Below, piece by piece: positions 24,690 to 34,182 of a stretch of 64,000 nt of DNA. The notes under the pieces were generated by a model. That model was not told the DNA's origin and searched no databases. It saw only the letters and a list, made by a program, of their open reading frames with translations. The position numbers were made by a program, and so were the translations under genes. How positions within the stretch are numbered: the first letter of the stretch is position 1; each line of letters begins with the position of its first letter. The stretch covers positions 930,001 to 994,000 of the forward strand of contig NZ_LR734808.1 in the NCBI RefSeq assembly GCF_902506655.1, given 5' to 3'. The DNA is from Marinoscillum sp. 108 (lineage in GTDB: Bacteria; Bacteroidota; Bacteroidia; Cytophagales; Cyclobacteriaceae).

Positions 24690-26996
24690 CTAAAGGTCTT
24701 CTCTGAGTCGCTTGAACACAGCATCCCGATAGTGCCTGTCTTTGGTGAGGGAAGTGTACTCGATTTCACATGGAACTGGTCTAAACCAAACTGATTCTTC
24801 TGATACTTTTTCGGAGATGGGTTTTTCGATTACTTCCAGTGAATCAAAATAGTCTTTGAGCTCCGCAAGCAGCTTGTCAGTAAAACCCGTGCCCACCCGA
24901 CCCCTGTAAGCCAGCTGATCGCCCTCCAGCTCTACCAGGTGCAACGAACCAAAATACCGCTCCCGGTCCCCTTCTCCTTTGGTATACCCGATCACAAAGG
25001 CATCAACCGTGTTTTTCACCTTTACTTTATACCAGGCGGTGGATCTTTTGCCTGGGTAGTACTTTCCCAGTGGATCCTTAGCCATGATACCTTCTATACC
25101 CATCGTCTTGGCGGCTTCAAAGAGCGCCTGTCCATCTTCTATATCTTCACTGAACCGATAAGGGGTGTTTTTCCGGAAGGAGTCCTTCAGCCATTCCCTG
25201 CGGCGTATCCATGGATCATTGACTAATGACCGTCCATCCAGATAAGGAACATCAAACAGGTAACAATACGCGGGACTCTTCCTGACCTGATAGTCAATCT
25301 CCATCTGCTTTTTGGTCATCAGGCGCTTAATTACCTTTCGGAAATCAGCCCTGCCCTGCGGATCCAGGCATACGATCTCGCCATCAAAAACACCATTGTT
25401 AACACGAAAGGCTTCTTCGGGAATATTTAACTCGGGAAACTGAGCGGTGATATCATTCATATTTCGACTCCTGATGATCATTTTCCCCTCATTCAACGTA
25501 ATCATGACCCTGATCCCATCCCACTTCACCTCATAGCGATAATTCCCTTTCGGCGGCTTCTTTAAGGCCTCTGCCACCATGGGCTGAACCTCCATCTCTA
25601 GAAAATTCTGCTGGGGTTTATCTACCCGCTCCAGCAGCCATTCTTTATTTTTCATCAGGTGCATCCTATATTCTGCATTGATCTGTGGACCTGATAGTCT
25701 AAAGTAAAAGCCGTTTTTCTTCTCCTTGGTGATCTCATACCGGCCTGCTGCATAAATCCACATCATACCTCCTCCATATTGCCCTTTGGGGATTTCCGCT
25801 TCGAATGACAAGTATTCCAGCGGGTGATCTTCCGTTTGCACCGCCAGCCGCTTCACACCAGGCACCGGGGGCATTCCTCTGGGCACCGCCCAGGATTTGA
25901 GCACACCGTCCTGCTCCAGACGCAGGTCATAATGGAGGTGAGAAGCATGGTGTCTCTGAATCACAAATCGATTGCCCCTACCATCATCCTCAGGCACGTA
26001 AGGTTCAGGTGTCTTTCCGAAATCACGCTTCTGCTCATATTCGGCCAGCTGCTCGGGACTCTTGTGTTTGGGGTTCTGTGGTAAATTTTTATAAACAGAC
26101 CTTCTTTGAGTATCTGTATGCAATGGCACTGCCCAACTGCGAATATCTTCCCACGGATCACCATCATTCAGCACCATGTCCTTCACGAGTGCAATGGTGA
26201 GCTCCTGAGCGCCTTGTATGTCCTGAAGCTGCTCCCAGGTGATGGGCGCAGATACAGGAGCTCCTGCCCTGCCTCTAAGGCTGTACGGGCTCACTATGGT
26301 TTGCGAAGATTTGTTTCGAAAGATGTCAATGAGTACCCGGCCTTTTCTTGCCTCTTTGTTCAGGTGCAGCGTAGTGTTCTTGTGCTTTCGGATGAAAGCT
26401 TCTGCAATCTTCTTGGCCGTATCAAAGCATTCATCAAAACTATAATTGACTTCAAGTGGCGTGATCAGATGTAGCCCTTTGCCACCCGTGGTTTTTACGA
26501 ATACGTGATAATCCAACTGCTCCAGCTCTTCTTTAAGACTGAATGCCAATGACTTAACCTCTTCAAAATCATCCTTTCCTTCGGGGGGGTCGAGATCGTA
26601 AACAATGTAGTCGGGTTTATCTGCATACTCACTGAAGCTATGGATCTGGTGAATCTCCAGGCAGGCCAGATTGGCGAGCCAAACAAGAGTAGCCTCTTCT
26701 CTAGCCACGATGTATTCTTTCTTTCGCTCCTTTCCCAGCCTGATGTAATCGATCCAGTCCGGTGTCCAGTCGGGTCGGTTTTTTTGAAAAAATTGTTCGC
26801 CATAGATGCCATCAGGATAGCGCACCAGCGAGAGCGGTCGGCCTTTGATGTGCCGGAGAATGGTGGGTGCCAACGTGAGGTAATACTCGATCACCTGGGC
26901 CTTCAGTATTTCACCTTCCGGATAGAGTACTTTATCCAGGTTTGAGAGCTCAAGCTTGTATTTACCTACTTCTACATGAATTCTTTTCTTAGCCAT
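24690..26996 (-). CDS. ligD: DNA ligase D (polymerase-phosphoesterase-ligase)
   Basis: A 768-residue three-domain NHEJ enzyme in the order polymerase, phosphoesterase, ligase, as in mycobacteria and unlike Pseudomonas. Polymerase: residues 1-290, with metal-binding Asp134/Asp136 in VYDLDPPEG and TTGGKGLHL. Phosphoesterase: 340-460, with RHHASHLHYDLRLEQDG and TEDHPLEYL. Ligase: from 470, adenylated Lys491 in EVKWDGIRV, then FDGEIVCLD, GIMAKD and AWYKVKVKNTVDAFVIGYTK. It fills, trims and seals ends held by Ku. The gene follows the phosphatase gene by 15 bp and is probably transcribed with it from the promoter at 27649-27680. Confidence 0.97.
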   Translation of the reverse strand: MAKKRIHVEVGKYKLELSNLDKVLYPEGEILKAQVIEYYLTLAPTILRHIKGRPLSLVRYPDGIYGEQFFQKNRPDWTPDWIDYIRLGKERKKEYIVAREEATLVWLANLACLEIHQIHSFSEYADKPDYIVYDLDPPEGKDDFEEVKSLAFSLKEELEQLDYHVFVKTTGGKGLHLITPLEVNYSFDECFDTAKKIAEAFIRKHKNTTLHLNKEARKGRVLIDIFRNKSSQTIVSPYSLRGRAGAPVSAPITWEQLQDIQGAQELTIALVKDMVLNDGDPWEDIRSWAVPLHTDTQRRSVYKNLPQNPKHKSPEQLAEYEQKRDFGKTPEPYVPEDDGRGNRFVIQRHHASHLHYDLRLEQDGVLKSWAVPRGMPPVPGVKRLAVQTEDHPLEYLSFEAEIPKGQYGGGMMWIYAAGRYEITKEKKNGFYFRLSGPQINAEYRMHLMKNKEWLLERVDKPQQNFLEMEVQPMVAEALKKPPKGNYRYEVKWDGIRVMITLNEGKMIIRSRNMNDITAQFPELNIPEEAFRVNNGVFDGEIVCLDPQGRADFRKVIKRLMTKKQMEIDYQVRKSPAYCYLFDVPYLDGRSLVNDPWIRRREWLKDSFRKNTPYRFSEDIEDGQALFEAAKTMGIEGIMAKDPLGKYYPGKRSTAWYKVKVKNTVDAFVIGYTKGEGDRERYFGSLHLVELEGDQLAYRGRVGTGFTDKLLAELKDYFDSLEVIEKPISEKVSEESVWFRPVPCEIEYTSLTKDRHYRDAVFKRLREDL

Positions 26997-27011
26997 GCAC
27001 CAGCACCTTCG

Positions 27012-27623
27012 TTACGGCTCAAGATGCGAAGTTTCGTTGAATAACTCAATAGAAAATTGACTTCCCGTCCAGTTAACGAGGTAAAGTCCGGTATTGGTGT
27101 GTTCAAAATGATCCATATGGCTCAATGGGTAATTGAGCATCCAGCACATCATGATCCTGATGGCCCGCCCATGTATGCAAATCAATACCGGGTTTTCGTT
27201 CGGTTGGCTCAGGATGTAATCCATGGCCCTTTTTTGACGTTCAGCCACCTCCAGTGGGTTCTCACCATTTTGAATTTTGGCAGTAAGATTTCCCTGAGTC
27301 CATGACTCACAAATCCGTTGGTACTCAGTGGATGACTCGGGGGTAAAAGCCACACCCTCCTGGGAGCCCCAGCTGATCTCACGCATATCTGCCAATGCCT
27401 CATACGGAATCCCCTGATCGATGAACTTTTGCACCGTCTGCTGTGTGCGACCTAGATTGGAGGTATAAATCTTCTGAAAAGGGATGTGATGATAAGCCTG
27501 ATAAAAAGCTTCCGCCTGTAGTTCTCCGGTTTCATTGAGGGGAGCATCTATCCCACTACCCTGCACCATGCCCAATTTATTGTATTCTGTTTCGCCGTGG
27601 CGAATGATATAAAGCTTTTTCAA
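27012..27623 (-). CDS. Histidine phosphatase family protein
   Basis: A 203-residue member of the phosphoglycerate-mutase-like phosphatases. The phospho-accepting His is in YIIRHGETEYN (residue 9); the proton donor region is ALADMREISWGSQEG (Glu near 83) and the second His lies in LICIHGRAIRIMM. The length and motifs fit cofactor-independent phosphatases such as CobC or broad-specificity PhoE, not glycolytic mutase. The substrate is unknown. It is the promoter-proximal gene before ligD, and a functional link to end joining is possible but unsupported. Confidence 0.9.
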   Translation of the reverse strand: MKKLYIIRHGETEYNKLGMVQGSGIDAPLNETGELQAEAFYQAYHHIPFQKIYTSNLGRTQQTVQKFIDQGIPYEALADMREISWGSQEGVAFTPESSTEYQRICESWTQGNLTAKIQNGENPLEVAERQKRAMDYILSQPNENPVLICIHGRAIRIMMCWMLNYPLSHMDHFEHTNTGLYLVNWTGSQFSIELFNETSHLEP

Positions 27624-27648
27624 AAGATCTCAGTTTTTACCAAAGCCG

Positions 27649-27680
27649 CAAACTTAATTCATTCAAACACTTTCCTTCAA
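27649..27680 (-). promoter_or_regulatory. Promoter of the phosphatase-ligD operon
   Basis: On the minus strand a TTG (27680-27678) is followed after 21 bases by TAAGTTTG (27656-27649), matching the Bacteroidota TTG / TAnnTTTG promoter with normal spacing. Transcription would begin about 19 bases before the ATG at 27623. It lies in the 132-bp gap shared with the divergent thioesterase gene. Confidence 0.55.
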
Positions 27681-27755
27681 TAATGACCATTCATTATCCA
27701 AAACCATCATGGTGTAATAGCGACCTTTGCTTACTTTTAGGGCAAAATAGAAAGC

Positions 27756-28175
27756 ATGTTTCCCAAAGGAATTACCCCAGAGGGGTTGAATGAATTTTCC
27801 ATCAATACCCTCGTCTCTCATATTGACATTGAGTTCACCGAAGTGGGTGAAGACTATCTTATCGCTAAAATGCCGGTTTCTGAGAAAACCAAACAACCCA
27901 TGGGACTGTTACACGGTGGTGCCTCGGTAGCATTGGCCGAGACATTGGGTAGTGTGGCAGCCAGCTTGATTGTGACTCCCAAGGGGCAGTTTGCGGTGGG
28001 GCTGGAAATCAATGCCAATCATATCAAATCTGCTCGTGAAGGTTACGTATATGGCAAAGCAACACCTTTGCATGTAGGCCGTAGTACCCACCTTTGGGAA
28101 ATCCGAATCACCAACGAAGCTGGAGATTTGGTGGCCATTAGTAAAATCACCATGGCCATTTTAGATAAGAAATAA
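27756..28175 (+). CDS. menI: Hotdog-fold thioesterase, probably DHNA-CoA hydrolase
   Basis: A 139-residue PaaI-type hotdog protein with MGLLHGGASVALAETLGSVAA (catalytic Glu near residue 62, preceded by the LHGG turn) and a C-terminal strand pair typical of the family. Because it lies six bases before menF and menD, it is most likely the thioesterase that releases 1,4-dihydroxy-2-naphthoate from its CoA ester in menaquinone synthesis. Without that context it could only be called a PaaI family thioesterase. Confidence 0.82.
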   Translation: MFPKGITPEGLNEFSINTLVSHIDIEFTEVGEDYLIAKMPVSEKTKQPMGLLHGGASVALAETLGSVAASLIVTPKGQFAVGLEINANHIKSAREGYVYGKATPLHVGRSTHLWEIRITNEAGDLVAISKITMAILDKK

Positions 28176-28180
28176 ACCTT

Positions 28181-29377
28181 ATGAGTACGCAAATTACAGC
28201 CAGTACAATTGAGCAAATCTCCACGAGACATCAAGCCTTGGAGCTTGTAAGAAAAATGCTGAACACCACCTACCCAGTAGCTTTGTGGAGACTTCCCAAC
28301 ACCACCGACATTCTAGCCCTGATAGACATCACCAGTGAAGAACGTCACGCAGAGGCAGAAATAGAACGTCTTGAACAGTGCTTTGTGATCAATAGCTATG
28401 ACCAAAGCCATCCAATAAATCCGTTGGTCCTCAAAGGCGATATTATAATTAACATTCAGGGGCCCGAATCAAAAGTAACCCTGAGCACCACTCTAAAGGC
28501 ATCTGATCTGGAGGCATTCACCTTGGCCATAGATCAGGTGGAACTGTCGGCACTAGGCAGAAACCCTCAGGAAAGTGAATTCCATCCTGATTTTGAAGGA
28601 ATGGTCACTGAGGCCATCGATCACATCAAATCAGGCGAATTACACAAAGTCGTTCTCTCCCGCTATCAGGATTTTGATCTCCCGGAAGGCTTCGATCCCA
28701 TCGCGATTTTTGAAAAGCTGGATCAAACCTACGCCAACGCGTTCTGTTACCTGGTACAGACCTCCACATTTGGTGCATGGATGGGTGCTACTCCAGAAAA
28801 GCTCATTGCTATTGAGGACGAACACTACTTCAGTACTGATGCCCTTGCAGGCACACAGGTGCTGGGTGAGGTGGAAGACCTCAGCGATGTACCCTGGACT
28901 CAAAAAGAGATCATAGAACAAGCCATGGTCAGTCGCTATATCATCGAATGCTTCAAAAAAATAAGACTGAGGGAGTTTGAAGAGGTGGGTCCAAAAACCG
29001 TAAAAGCCGGCGACCTGGTGCATTTAAAAACCTCCTTTAAGGTGGATATGAAGGAAACCAACAGTCCACTGCTGGGCAGTACGATGTTGGAACTACTACA
29101 CCCTACATCAGCGGTATGTGGTTCTCCGAGAGGGCTGGCCAATGATTTTATCCGCACCCATGAAGGCTACGAACGTGAACTTTTTGCGGGATTTCTGGGC
29201 CCTGTAGGCTTAGACGGAAACTCCAGACTGTTTGTCAACCTGCGATGCATGCAGCTTTTCAAAGAAAAGGCGAGACTCTATGCCGGGGCAGGCATCACAG
29301 AAAACTCCCGCCCGGAAAAGGAGCTGCAGGAAACCAACAATAAAATGCAAACCCTCTTAAAGGTGATTTATTCATGA
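28181..29377 (+). CDS. menF: Isochorismate synthase
   Basis: A 398-residue chorismate-using enzyme. Family segments are ELHKVVLSRYQDF, GAWMGATPEKLIAI, TDALAGTQ, TSAVCGSPR with the catalytic region following, and LYAGAGITENSRPEKELQET at the C terminus. It converts chorismate to isochorismate, the first step toward menaquinone. The neighbours menI-like and menD make menF more likely than a siderophore EntC. Its last four bases (ATGA) overlap the menD start, so the two are translated together. Confidence 0.93.
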   Translation: MSTQITASTIEQISTRHQALELVRKMLNTTYPVALWRLPNTTDILALIDITSEERHAEAEIERLEQCFVINSYDQSHPINPLVLKGDIIINIQGPESKVTLSTTLKASDLEAFTLAIDQVELSALGRNPQESEFHPDFEGMVTEAIDHIKSGELHKVVLSRYQDFDLPEGFDPIAIFEKLDQTYANAFCYLVQTSTFGAWMGATPEKLIAIEDEHYFSTDALAGTQVLGEVEDLSDVPWTQKEIIEQAMVSRYIIECFKKIRLREFEEVGPKTVKAGDLVHLKTSFKVDMKETNSPLLGSTMLELLHPTSAVCGSPRGLANDFIRTHEGYERELFAGFLGPVGLDGNSRLFVNLRCMQLFKEKARLYAGAGITENSRPEKELQETNNKMQTLLKVIYS

Positions 29378-31068
29378 TTAGTCAAACGGTTTTCGATACT
29401 TCCAGAATACTGAGTTTGAAAGGTGTCACCCATGTGGTACTCTCCCCGGGCTCCAGAAATGCACCGCTCACCATCAGTTTTTCCAGAAACCCGGACATAA
29501 AAATCTATAACATCGTCGATGAGCGATCCGCTGGGTTTATTGCTCTTGGGATGGCCCAAAAGCTCCGGCAACCCGTGGTGCTTTGCTGCACATCTGGTAC
29601 CTCTCTGCTCAATTATGCACCTGCTATCGCTGAAGCCTGGTATCAGCAAATCCCCCTTATCGTGATCTCTGCAGACAGACCACCTGAATGGCAAGGACAA
29701 CGAGATGGCCAGACTATCCATCAGGTAGGTGCACTTGGGAATTTTGTGAAAGAGACGTTTGAACTACCTGCTCAGACTGAGCATGAGGATTTGGCCTGGG
29801 AATATTCGCGAAAGCTCAATGAGGCGGTGAACCTTTCCACACAGCTTCCGCAAGGGCCGGTTCACATCAATATCCCATTCAGGGAGCCTTTTTACCCTCA
29901 ACCGAACGATCAATTGACGTTCTCAGATCACCCTTGGGTTATTTCTCCTCATTATTCTGAATTGTCACCTGACTTTTCATCCTTGGCCGAAGCATGGCAA
30001 CACTTTGACAAAAGGCTGATCGTACCCGGGCAACAACCCCTGACCCCTGAGCTCAACGAGGCGTTGGGAAGGCTCACGGGTGAGGCGGTGGTAGTTGGTG
30101 ATGTGATCTCCAACATATCAGGACAGGCCGCCATCCGACACCACGACCTCTTTCTGGCTTCCGTAGAAGGTAAGCTCGCAGAGAGTCTGCAGCCGGATCT
30201 ACTCGTGACATTTGGCCGATCAGTGATCTCCAAGAACCTTAAGATTTTCCTACGTAAGAATCCACCCAAAGAACATTGGCACATCGATGAAGCCATGGTA
30301 TCAGCTGATCCTTTTCAGAGCATGAGCAAGCTCATTCAGGCCAAGCCCGAGCGTTTTCTGGCAGCTATGGCTGACTCGAAAGGAGACCTTAGTGATTTCA
30401 GTTTTCAGATCAGAAAGAATTTTGCCCAAAACTGGGCCGTGGAGGATAGTAAGGGAGAAAGACGACTAACCGAAAGCTTTGAAAACATGAAGTTTTCTGA
30501 GTTTTTGGCTTTTGCGAAAGTGATCAAGCTCCTGCCCGACTCCACAGACCTGCACGTGGCGAATAGCATGCCTGTCCGCTATGTCAACTTCATACAAGGA
30601 TTACCGAAAGGCACCGAGGTTTTTGCCAACCGAGGCACCAGCGGGATAGATGGCACAAACGGCACTGCCGTGGGAGGATCATTGGTATCCGATCGACTGA
30701 CGGTTTTGCTCACCGGTGACCTTAGCTTCTTTTATGACAGAAACGCATTCTTTCACCACTACGACTTGAGTCAACTAGTTATCATCGTATTTAACAATGG
30801 TGGTGGTGGCATTTTCCGGTTAATTCCCGGGCCATCAGCCCTACCAGAGCTGCAACAGCACTTTGAAACCAGACACACCCACTCTGCAAGATTCACGGCC
30901 ATGGAGTACGGTTTTGATTACTACCAGGCCAAAGATGCTGCAGGTGTGGAAAAAGCCATGAAGTCCATTGTGAAAAAAGGAAAAACCCCAAGACTACTGG
31001 AAATATTCACTGACCCAGAAACCAACAATGAGGTCTTTGCTCAGGTAAAAAAGGCATTCATTTCCTGA
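29374..31068 (+). CDS. menD: SEPHCHC synthase (menaquinone synthesis)
   Basis: A 564-residue thiamine-diphosphate enzyme: THVVLSPGSRNAPLTISF and VDERSAGFIALGMAQ at the start (the Glu acts on the cofactor), NRGTSGIDGTNGTA, and the TPP/Mg motif LTGDLSFFYDRNAF...NNGGGGIF near residues 450-485. It condenses isochorismate with 2-oxoglutarate to give 2-succinyl-5-enolpyruvyl-6-hydroxy-3-cyclohexene-1-carboxylate. The ATG overlaps the menF stop (ATGA). A strong terminator follows 24 bases after the stop. Confidence 0.96.
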   Translation: MISQTVFDTSRILSLKGVTHVVLSPGSRNAPLTISFSRNPDIKIYNIVDERSAGFIALGMAQKLRQPVVLCCTSGTSLLNYAPAIAEAWYQQIPLIVISADRPPEWQGQRDGQTIHQVGALGNFVKETFELPAQTEHEDLAWEYSRKLNEAVNLSTQLPQGPVHINIPFREPFYPQPNDQLTFSDHPWVISPHYSELSPDFSSLAEAWQHFDKRLIVPGQQPLTPELNEALGRLTGEAVVVGDVISNISGQAAIRHHDLFLASVEGKLAESLQPDLLVTFGRSVISKNLKIFLRKNPPKEHWHIDEAMVSADPFQSMSKLIQAKPERFLAAMADSKGDLSDFSFQIRKNFAQNWAVEDSKGERRLTESFENMKFSEFLAFAKVIKLLPDSTDLHVANSMPVRYVNFIQGLPKGTEVFANRGTSGIDGTNGTAVGGSLVSDRLTVLLTGDLSFFYDRNAFFHHYDLSQLVIIVFNNGGGGIFRLIPGPSALPELQQHFETRHTHSARFTAMEYGFDYYQAKDAAGVEKAMKSIVKKGKTPRLLEIFTDPETNNEVFAQVKKAFIS

Positions 31069-31092
31069 CAATACTCAACCCGCACCAAATTA

Positions 31093-31125
31093 AAAAAGCC
31101 GGAAGAGTTCCGGCTTTTTCTTTGT
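31093..31125. terminator. Bidirectional intrinsic terminator after menD
   Basis: AAAAAGCCGGAA (31093-31104), loop GAG, TTCCGGCTTTTT (31108-31119): a 12-bp perfect stem with A-run before and T-run after. It lies between the converging menD and fecR-like genes and can serve both. Confidence 0.88.
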
Positions 31126-31152
31126 TTAATTAGCGTACAATAATCGTCTCGA

Positions 31153-32109
31153 CTACTTACAGCTATTCCCTGTAAATAATATCTTATCTGCAGTTTTCAC
31201 ATAAGTGAAATTGAATGTCTCAGCAATGATATCGACCACCTCATCAACGGTCTTTTCATTAAACTTAGCCGTAAGCACACAGTTTTTGAGCATCTGATTC
31301 TCATAATCAAATGTCACCCCATACACCTCATTCATCGTTTTAGAAACTTCATTCAAGCTGGTAGACTTGAAGGTAATCACCCTGGTTTTCCATGAGAGGA
31401 AATTATCATCAGTAATTTTGCGCTTCTTGATACCGCGCTCTCCTACCTGAATGATACCCATCTCCCCTTTCTCCAGGTTGATTTTCATAGCTCTTCTGCC
31501 AAACACCTCGGGGTTTTGAGCCATAGCCACTGATCCACTACTCACCATTACCTCCACGGCATTTCTCTCCTCACGGGCATCCACCACAAATGAAGTCCCC
31601 AAAACCTCCACAAGGACATTGGTGGTATTCACGATAAAGGGTTTATTTTCATTTCGTTCCACTTCAAAGAATGCTTTTCCTGTCAGAAAAACCTCGCGTT
31701 TGTCTTTGAAATCGCCAATGGTAATGCTGGCTCCACGCTGCAAGGTGGCAATAGTGCCATCTGGTAGCTCAAAGGGTGTCACCGTGGCAACCACCTGGCC
31801 ATAGTGGTTATCTGCTTTCTTAGGATAAAGCGCAAACACCAGCCCCAATGCCACAATAATCGCTGCAGCAATTCTGAAAATTTTTTGGTTCCAAATCGGA
31901 ATTATTTTCGGTGCGCTCTCCTCATCGGCCAAAATACTGTTCAACATGGCCGGATTTCCTTCTTCAATTGGTTGGGAGGCTAACCAAATTTTCTTGAACT
32001 CAAGAAACTCTTTTGAGTTATTTTCTGTGGCACTCCTCCACTCGTGCACGGATTTAATTTCTTCGTCCGATGCTTCTCCCGAAAAATACTTTGATAATAC
32101 TTCTTCCAT
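31153..32109 (-). CDS. FecR-type anti-sigma factor
   Basis: A 318-residue anti-sigma / sigma-regulator. Cytoplasmic N-terminal region 1-75 (VLSKYFSGEASDEEIKSVHEW, typical of the family), membrane helix at about 78-95 (IFRIAAAIIVALGLVFALYP), FecR domain about 110-205 (TPFELPDGTIATLQRGASIT, VFLTGKAFFEVERNENKPF, LVEVLGTSFVVDAREE), and a C-terminal DUF4974 domain (SLNEVSKTMNEVYGVTFDYE). It should control the ECF sigma factor encoded two genes upstream. Unusually, an STN protein gene lies between sigma and FecR genes. Confidence 0.93.
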   Translation of the reverse strand: MEEVLSKYFSGEASDEEIKSVHEWRSATENNSKEFLEFKKIWLASQPIEEGNPAMLNSILADEESAPKIIPIWNQKIFRIAAAIIVALGLVFALYPKKADNHYGQVVATVTPFELPDGTIATLQRGASITIGDFKDKREVFLTGKAFFEVERNENKPFIVNTTNVLVEVLGTSFVVDAREERNAVEVMVSSGSVAMAQNPEVFGRRAMKINLEKGEMGIIQVGERGIKKRKITDDNFLSWKTRVITFKSTSLNEVSKTMNEVYGVTFDYENQMLKNCVLTAKFNEKTVDEVVDIIAETFNFTYVKTADKILFTGNSCK

Positions 32110-32165
32110 TTCCTTTAATACTCCGACAAATAAACAAATAACATGGATATACCCCCTATTCTTTT

Positions 32166-33587
32166 TCAGAGATTATCTGCTTTCGGGTCATAATCGGCAG
32201 GCATCAAATCTGCCACCCGCTCCCAGGACCAATACCCAATGGTGGTTAGGCCCAAAGGCTCTTTAATCTGACCGTTGTGATCCAAAGTAACGTAAGTACG
32301 TTTCAACTCAAGCATGGATTTCTGAGCTCCGGGCTGATGACTGTTGATCCCGGAAGTTGGACCTAATCCATTGGATGAAATCTCATCTTCATTAAGGCTA
32401 CTTAGGTATTGGGTGCTTTCGACCTCCTTGTCGTAGCTCACCATTACATAATCATCAAAATCGAGCTTCCACTCATACCGATTGGTGCCTCGTGCAAGGA
32501 TGTCATCTGGCTCTATCTCGACCATTTTCTTATTGAATATTTCGGAAACATCCTTGACACTATAAATTCTAAAGCCCTCTTCTTTGAGTTCATCAGCAAT
32601 TAAAGACTTAAAGAAATGCGTGATTGACCCGTAATAACTCTTCATTCGGTTCTTTCGCCATTTCTTCCTGATTCGATTGCTCTCGGGATCCAATGGTGTA
32701 AACCGTGCCTTCCCATAAAAACTCGTGCGGTCATCGTCTCTTTCGAAATGCTCAAGCTCATAGCTCACCTGATACCCCAGCGCTTCATTCAGGATAATCA
32801 GTGGTTCCTGAGCTTCTCCTGTAAAAACCCGGGTATCTTCATTGTAAGAGAAATCCAAAGATTCAGCATTTAGTATTTCACATCGGGAGGCATTGGCAGA
32901 GGATCCCAGAAACTCCTTTTTAAACATCCTGTAGTACCTGGGCCACTCATCCTCAGAGACGATAGGGTCAGAAATGATCTCTATTTGATCCAGTGTCCGC
33001 ACCTTGAAATCCAACAGCCCATTGATGGCATAAGAATTATTATTTTCGGCCTTAAAGGAATAGGAAGCCAGCTCATATGCCACATGGGAAAAAACCAAAA
33101 TATAGCTTCCGTGCGGCACATCCGTCAGTCGGTAGTTTCCATACTGATCCGTCACTGTGCCGATGGTCGTTCCATTAATGAATACATTAACTCCCTCAAT
33201 GGCGTTTTTAGATCTGTACTCACGCACCCAGCCGGTTATCTGCACCTTGCCTCTGCTGCCATCTACTCCCTCTTTCGAGACCCCTTGCTTGGCTCTGATG
33301 ATGATCTGATCCTCGTACCTCGAATGCTCCAGCATGGTACCTACCAGGAGTATATTCAAGAGGTTGTCGATGTGGATACCTTTTCTGGTGAGGGTATACA
33401 AACTCCCTTTAGGGATGGCATCAGCATTGTAGGAAAAATAATACCCACTCTTATAGGTGATGCTGTCCAGTACAATTTCCAATGGAAGGTCCTTAAAGGA
33501 TAAGGAAAGCGTATCTGTGGTGTCCTGTCCTTTTACCGAATGGAGAAAGGCGAACAGAACAAACCCAAATAGCCATTTCCATCTCAT
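32166..33587 (-). CDS. STN plus carboxypeptidase-regulatory-like domain protein, no barrel
   Basis: A 473-residue exported protein: signal peptide to about 20 (VLFAFLHSVKGQ), STN domain about 25-97 (LSFKDLPLEIVLDSITYKSG), then a CarboxypepD_reg-like domain about 118-205 (VQITGWVREYRSKNAIEGVN, GTVTDQYGNYRLTDVPHGSY). In SusC/TonB receptors these two are followed by a plug and a 22-strand barrel; here they are followed by some 265 residues I do not recognise. It may be a periplasmic partner of the FecR protein. The gene is 4 bases after the sigma gene. Confidence 0.85.
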   Translation of the reverse strand: MRWKWLFGFVLFAFLHSVKGQDTTDTLSLSFKDLPLEIVLDSITYKSGYYFSYNADAIPKGSLYTLTRKGIHIDNLLNILLVGTMLEHSRYEDQIIIRAKQGVSKEGVDGSRGKVQITGWVREYRSKNAIEGVNVFINGTTIGTVTDQYGNYRLTDVPHGSYILVFSHVAYELASYSFKAENNNSYAINGLLDFKVRTLDQIEIISDPIVSEDEWPRYYRMFKKEFLGSSANASRCEILNAESLDFSYNEDTRVFTGEAQEPLIILNEALGYQVSYELEHFERDDDRTSFYGKARFTPLDPESNRIRKKWRKNRMKSYYGSITHFFKSLIADELKEEGFRIYSVKDVSEIFNKKMVEIEPDDILARGTNRYEWKLDFDDYVMVSYDKEVESTQYLSSLNEDEISSNGLGPTSGINSHQPGAQKSMLELKRTYVTLDHNGQIKEPLGLTTIGYWSWERVADLMPADYDPKADNL

Positions 33588-33591
33588 CGCC

Positions 33592-34182
33592 TCAATTAAG
33601 ATCTTTCAGTTTTTCTCTTAATGTTTTCAGTGCTTTACCCATCTGAACCTCCACCGTTTTGATAGAGATGCTCAGGTGGTCTGCTATCTCCTGATATTTC
33701 AGTCCCTCAAAGCGACTGAGCTTAAAAATTTCAGAACACCTGGGAGGCAGGTTGTCAATGGCTTCAAAAATACGTTCCTGCACGTTACTGTTTTCTCCAT
33801 CAGGAGAAGGCCCCTCTACAGCTTCTTCCATAAATGTGATCACGTACTGTCGATAAGAGTCCTTTACCTTTTGATGTTTGATAAAATTGAGGCACGTGTT
33901 ATGTACAGACCTGTATAAATAACTTTTGATGGATGAGTCTGGAGCCAGTGTATCACACTTCTCCCAAAATTTCACAAAAACCTCCTGAATCACCTCCTCG
34001 GCATCATCAGGATCATCCATAAATCTCATCGCATAGGATTTCAACAATCCATAGTACTCATTGAACACAAGTTCAAAAGCGCGCTTATCTTTGTTGCGTA
34101 GGCGTTCTACCAGTACTTGATCAGGGTCTTGCAAACTATACCAGTTAATGTTATTCAAATTTGAAAGGCAAAAGCTAACCAT
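33592..34182 (-). CDS. ECF-type RNA polymerase sigma-70 factor
   Basis: About 196 residues with sigma-2 (RAFELVFNEYYGLLKSYAMR, DDAEEVIQEVFVKFWEKCDT) and sigma-4 (AIDNLPPRCSEIFKLSRFEG, YQEIADHLSISIKTVEVQMG) regions. Followed directly by the STN protein and FecR genes, so it forms a cell-surface signalling cassette. The start is uncertain: the ATG at 34182 lies inside the 5-prime end of the divergent menE gene, and TTG codons further in (near 34161 or 34137) are alternatives that would shorten or remove the overlap. I did not use the longer open frame that runs deeper into menE. Confidence 0.9.
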   Translation of the reverse strand: MVSFCLSNLNNINWYSLQDPDQVLVERLRNKDKRAFELVFNEYYGLLKSYAMRFMDDPDDAEEVIQEVFVKFWEKCDTLAPDSSIKSYLYRSVHNTCLNFIKHQKVKDSYRQYVITFMEEAVEGPSPDGENSNVQERIFEAIDNLPPRCSEIFKLSRFEGLKYQEIADHLSISIKTVEVQMGKALKTLREKLKDLN

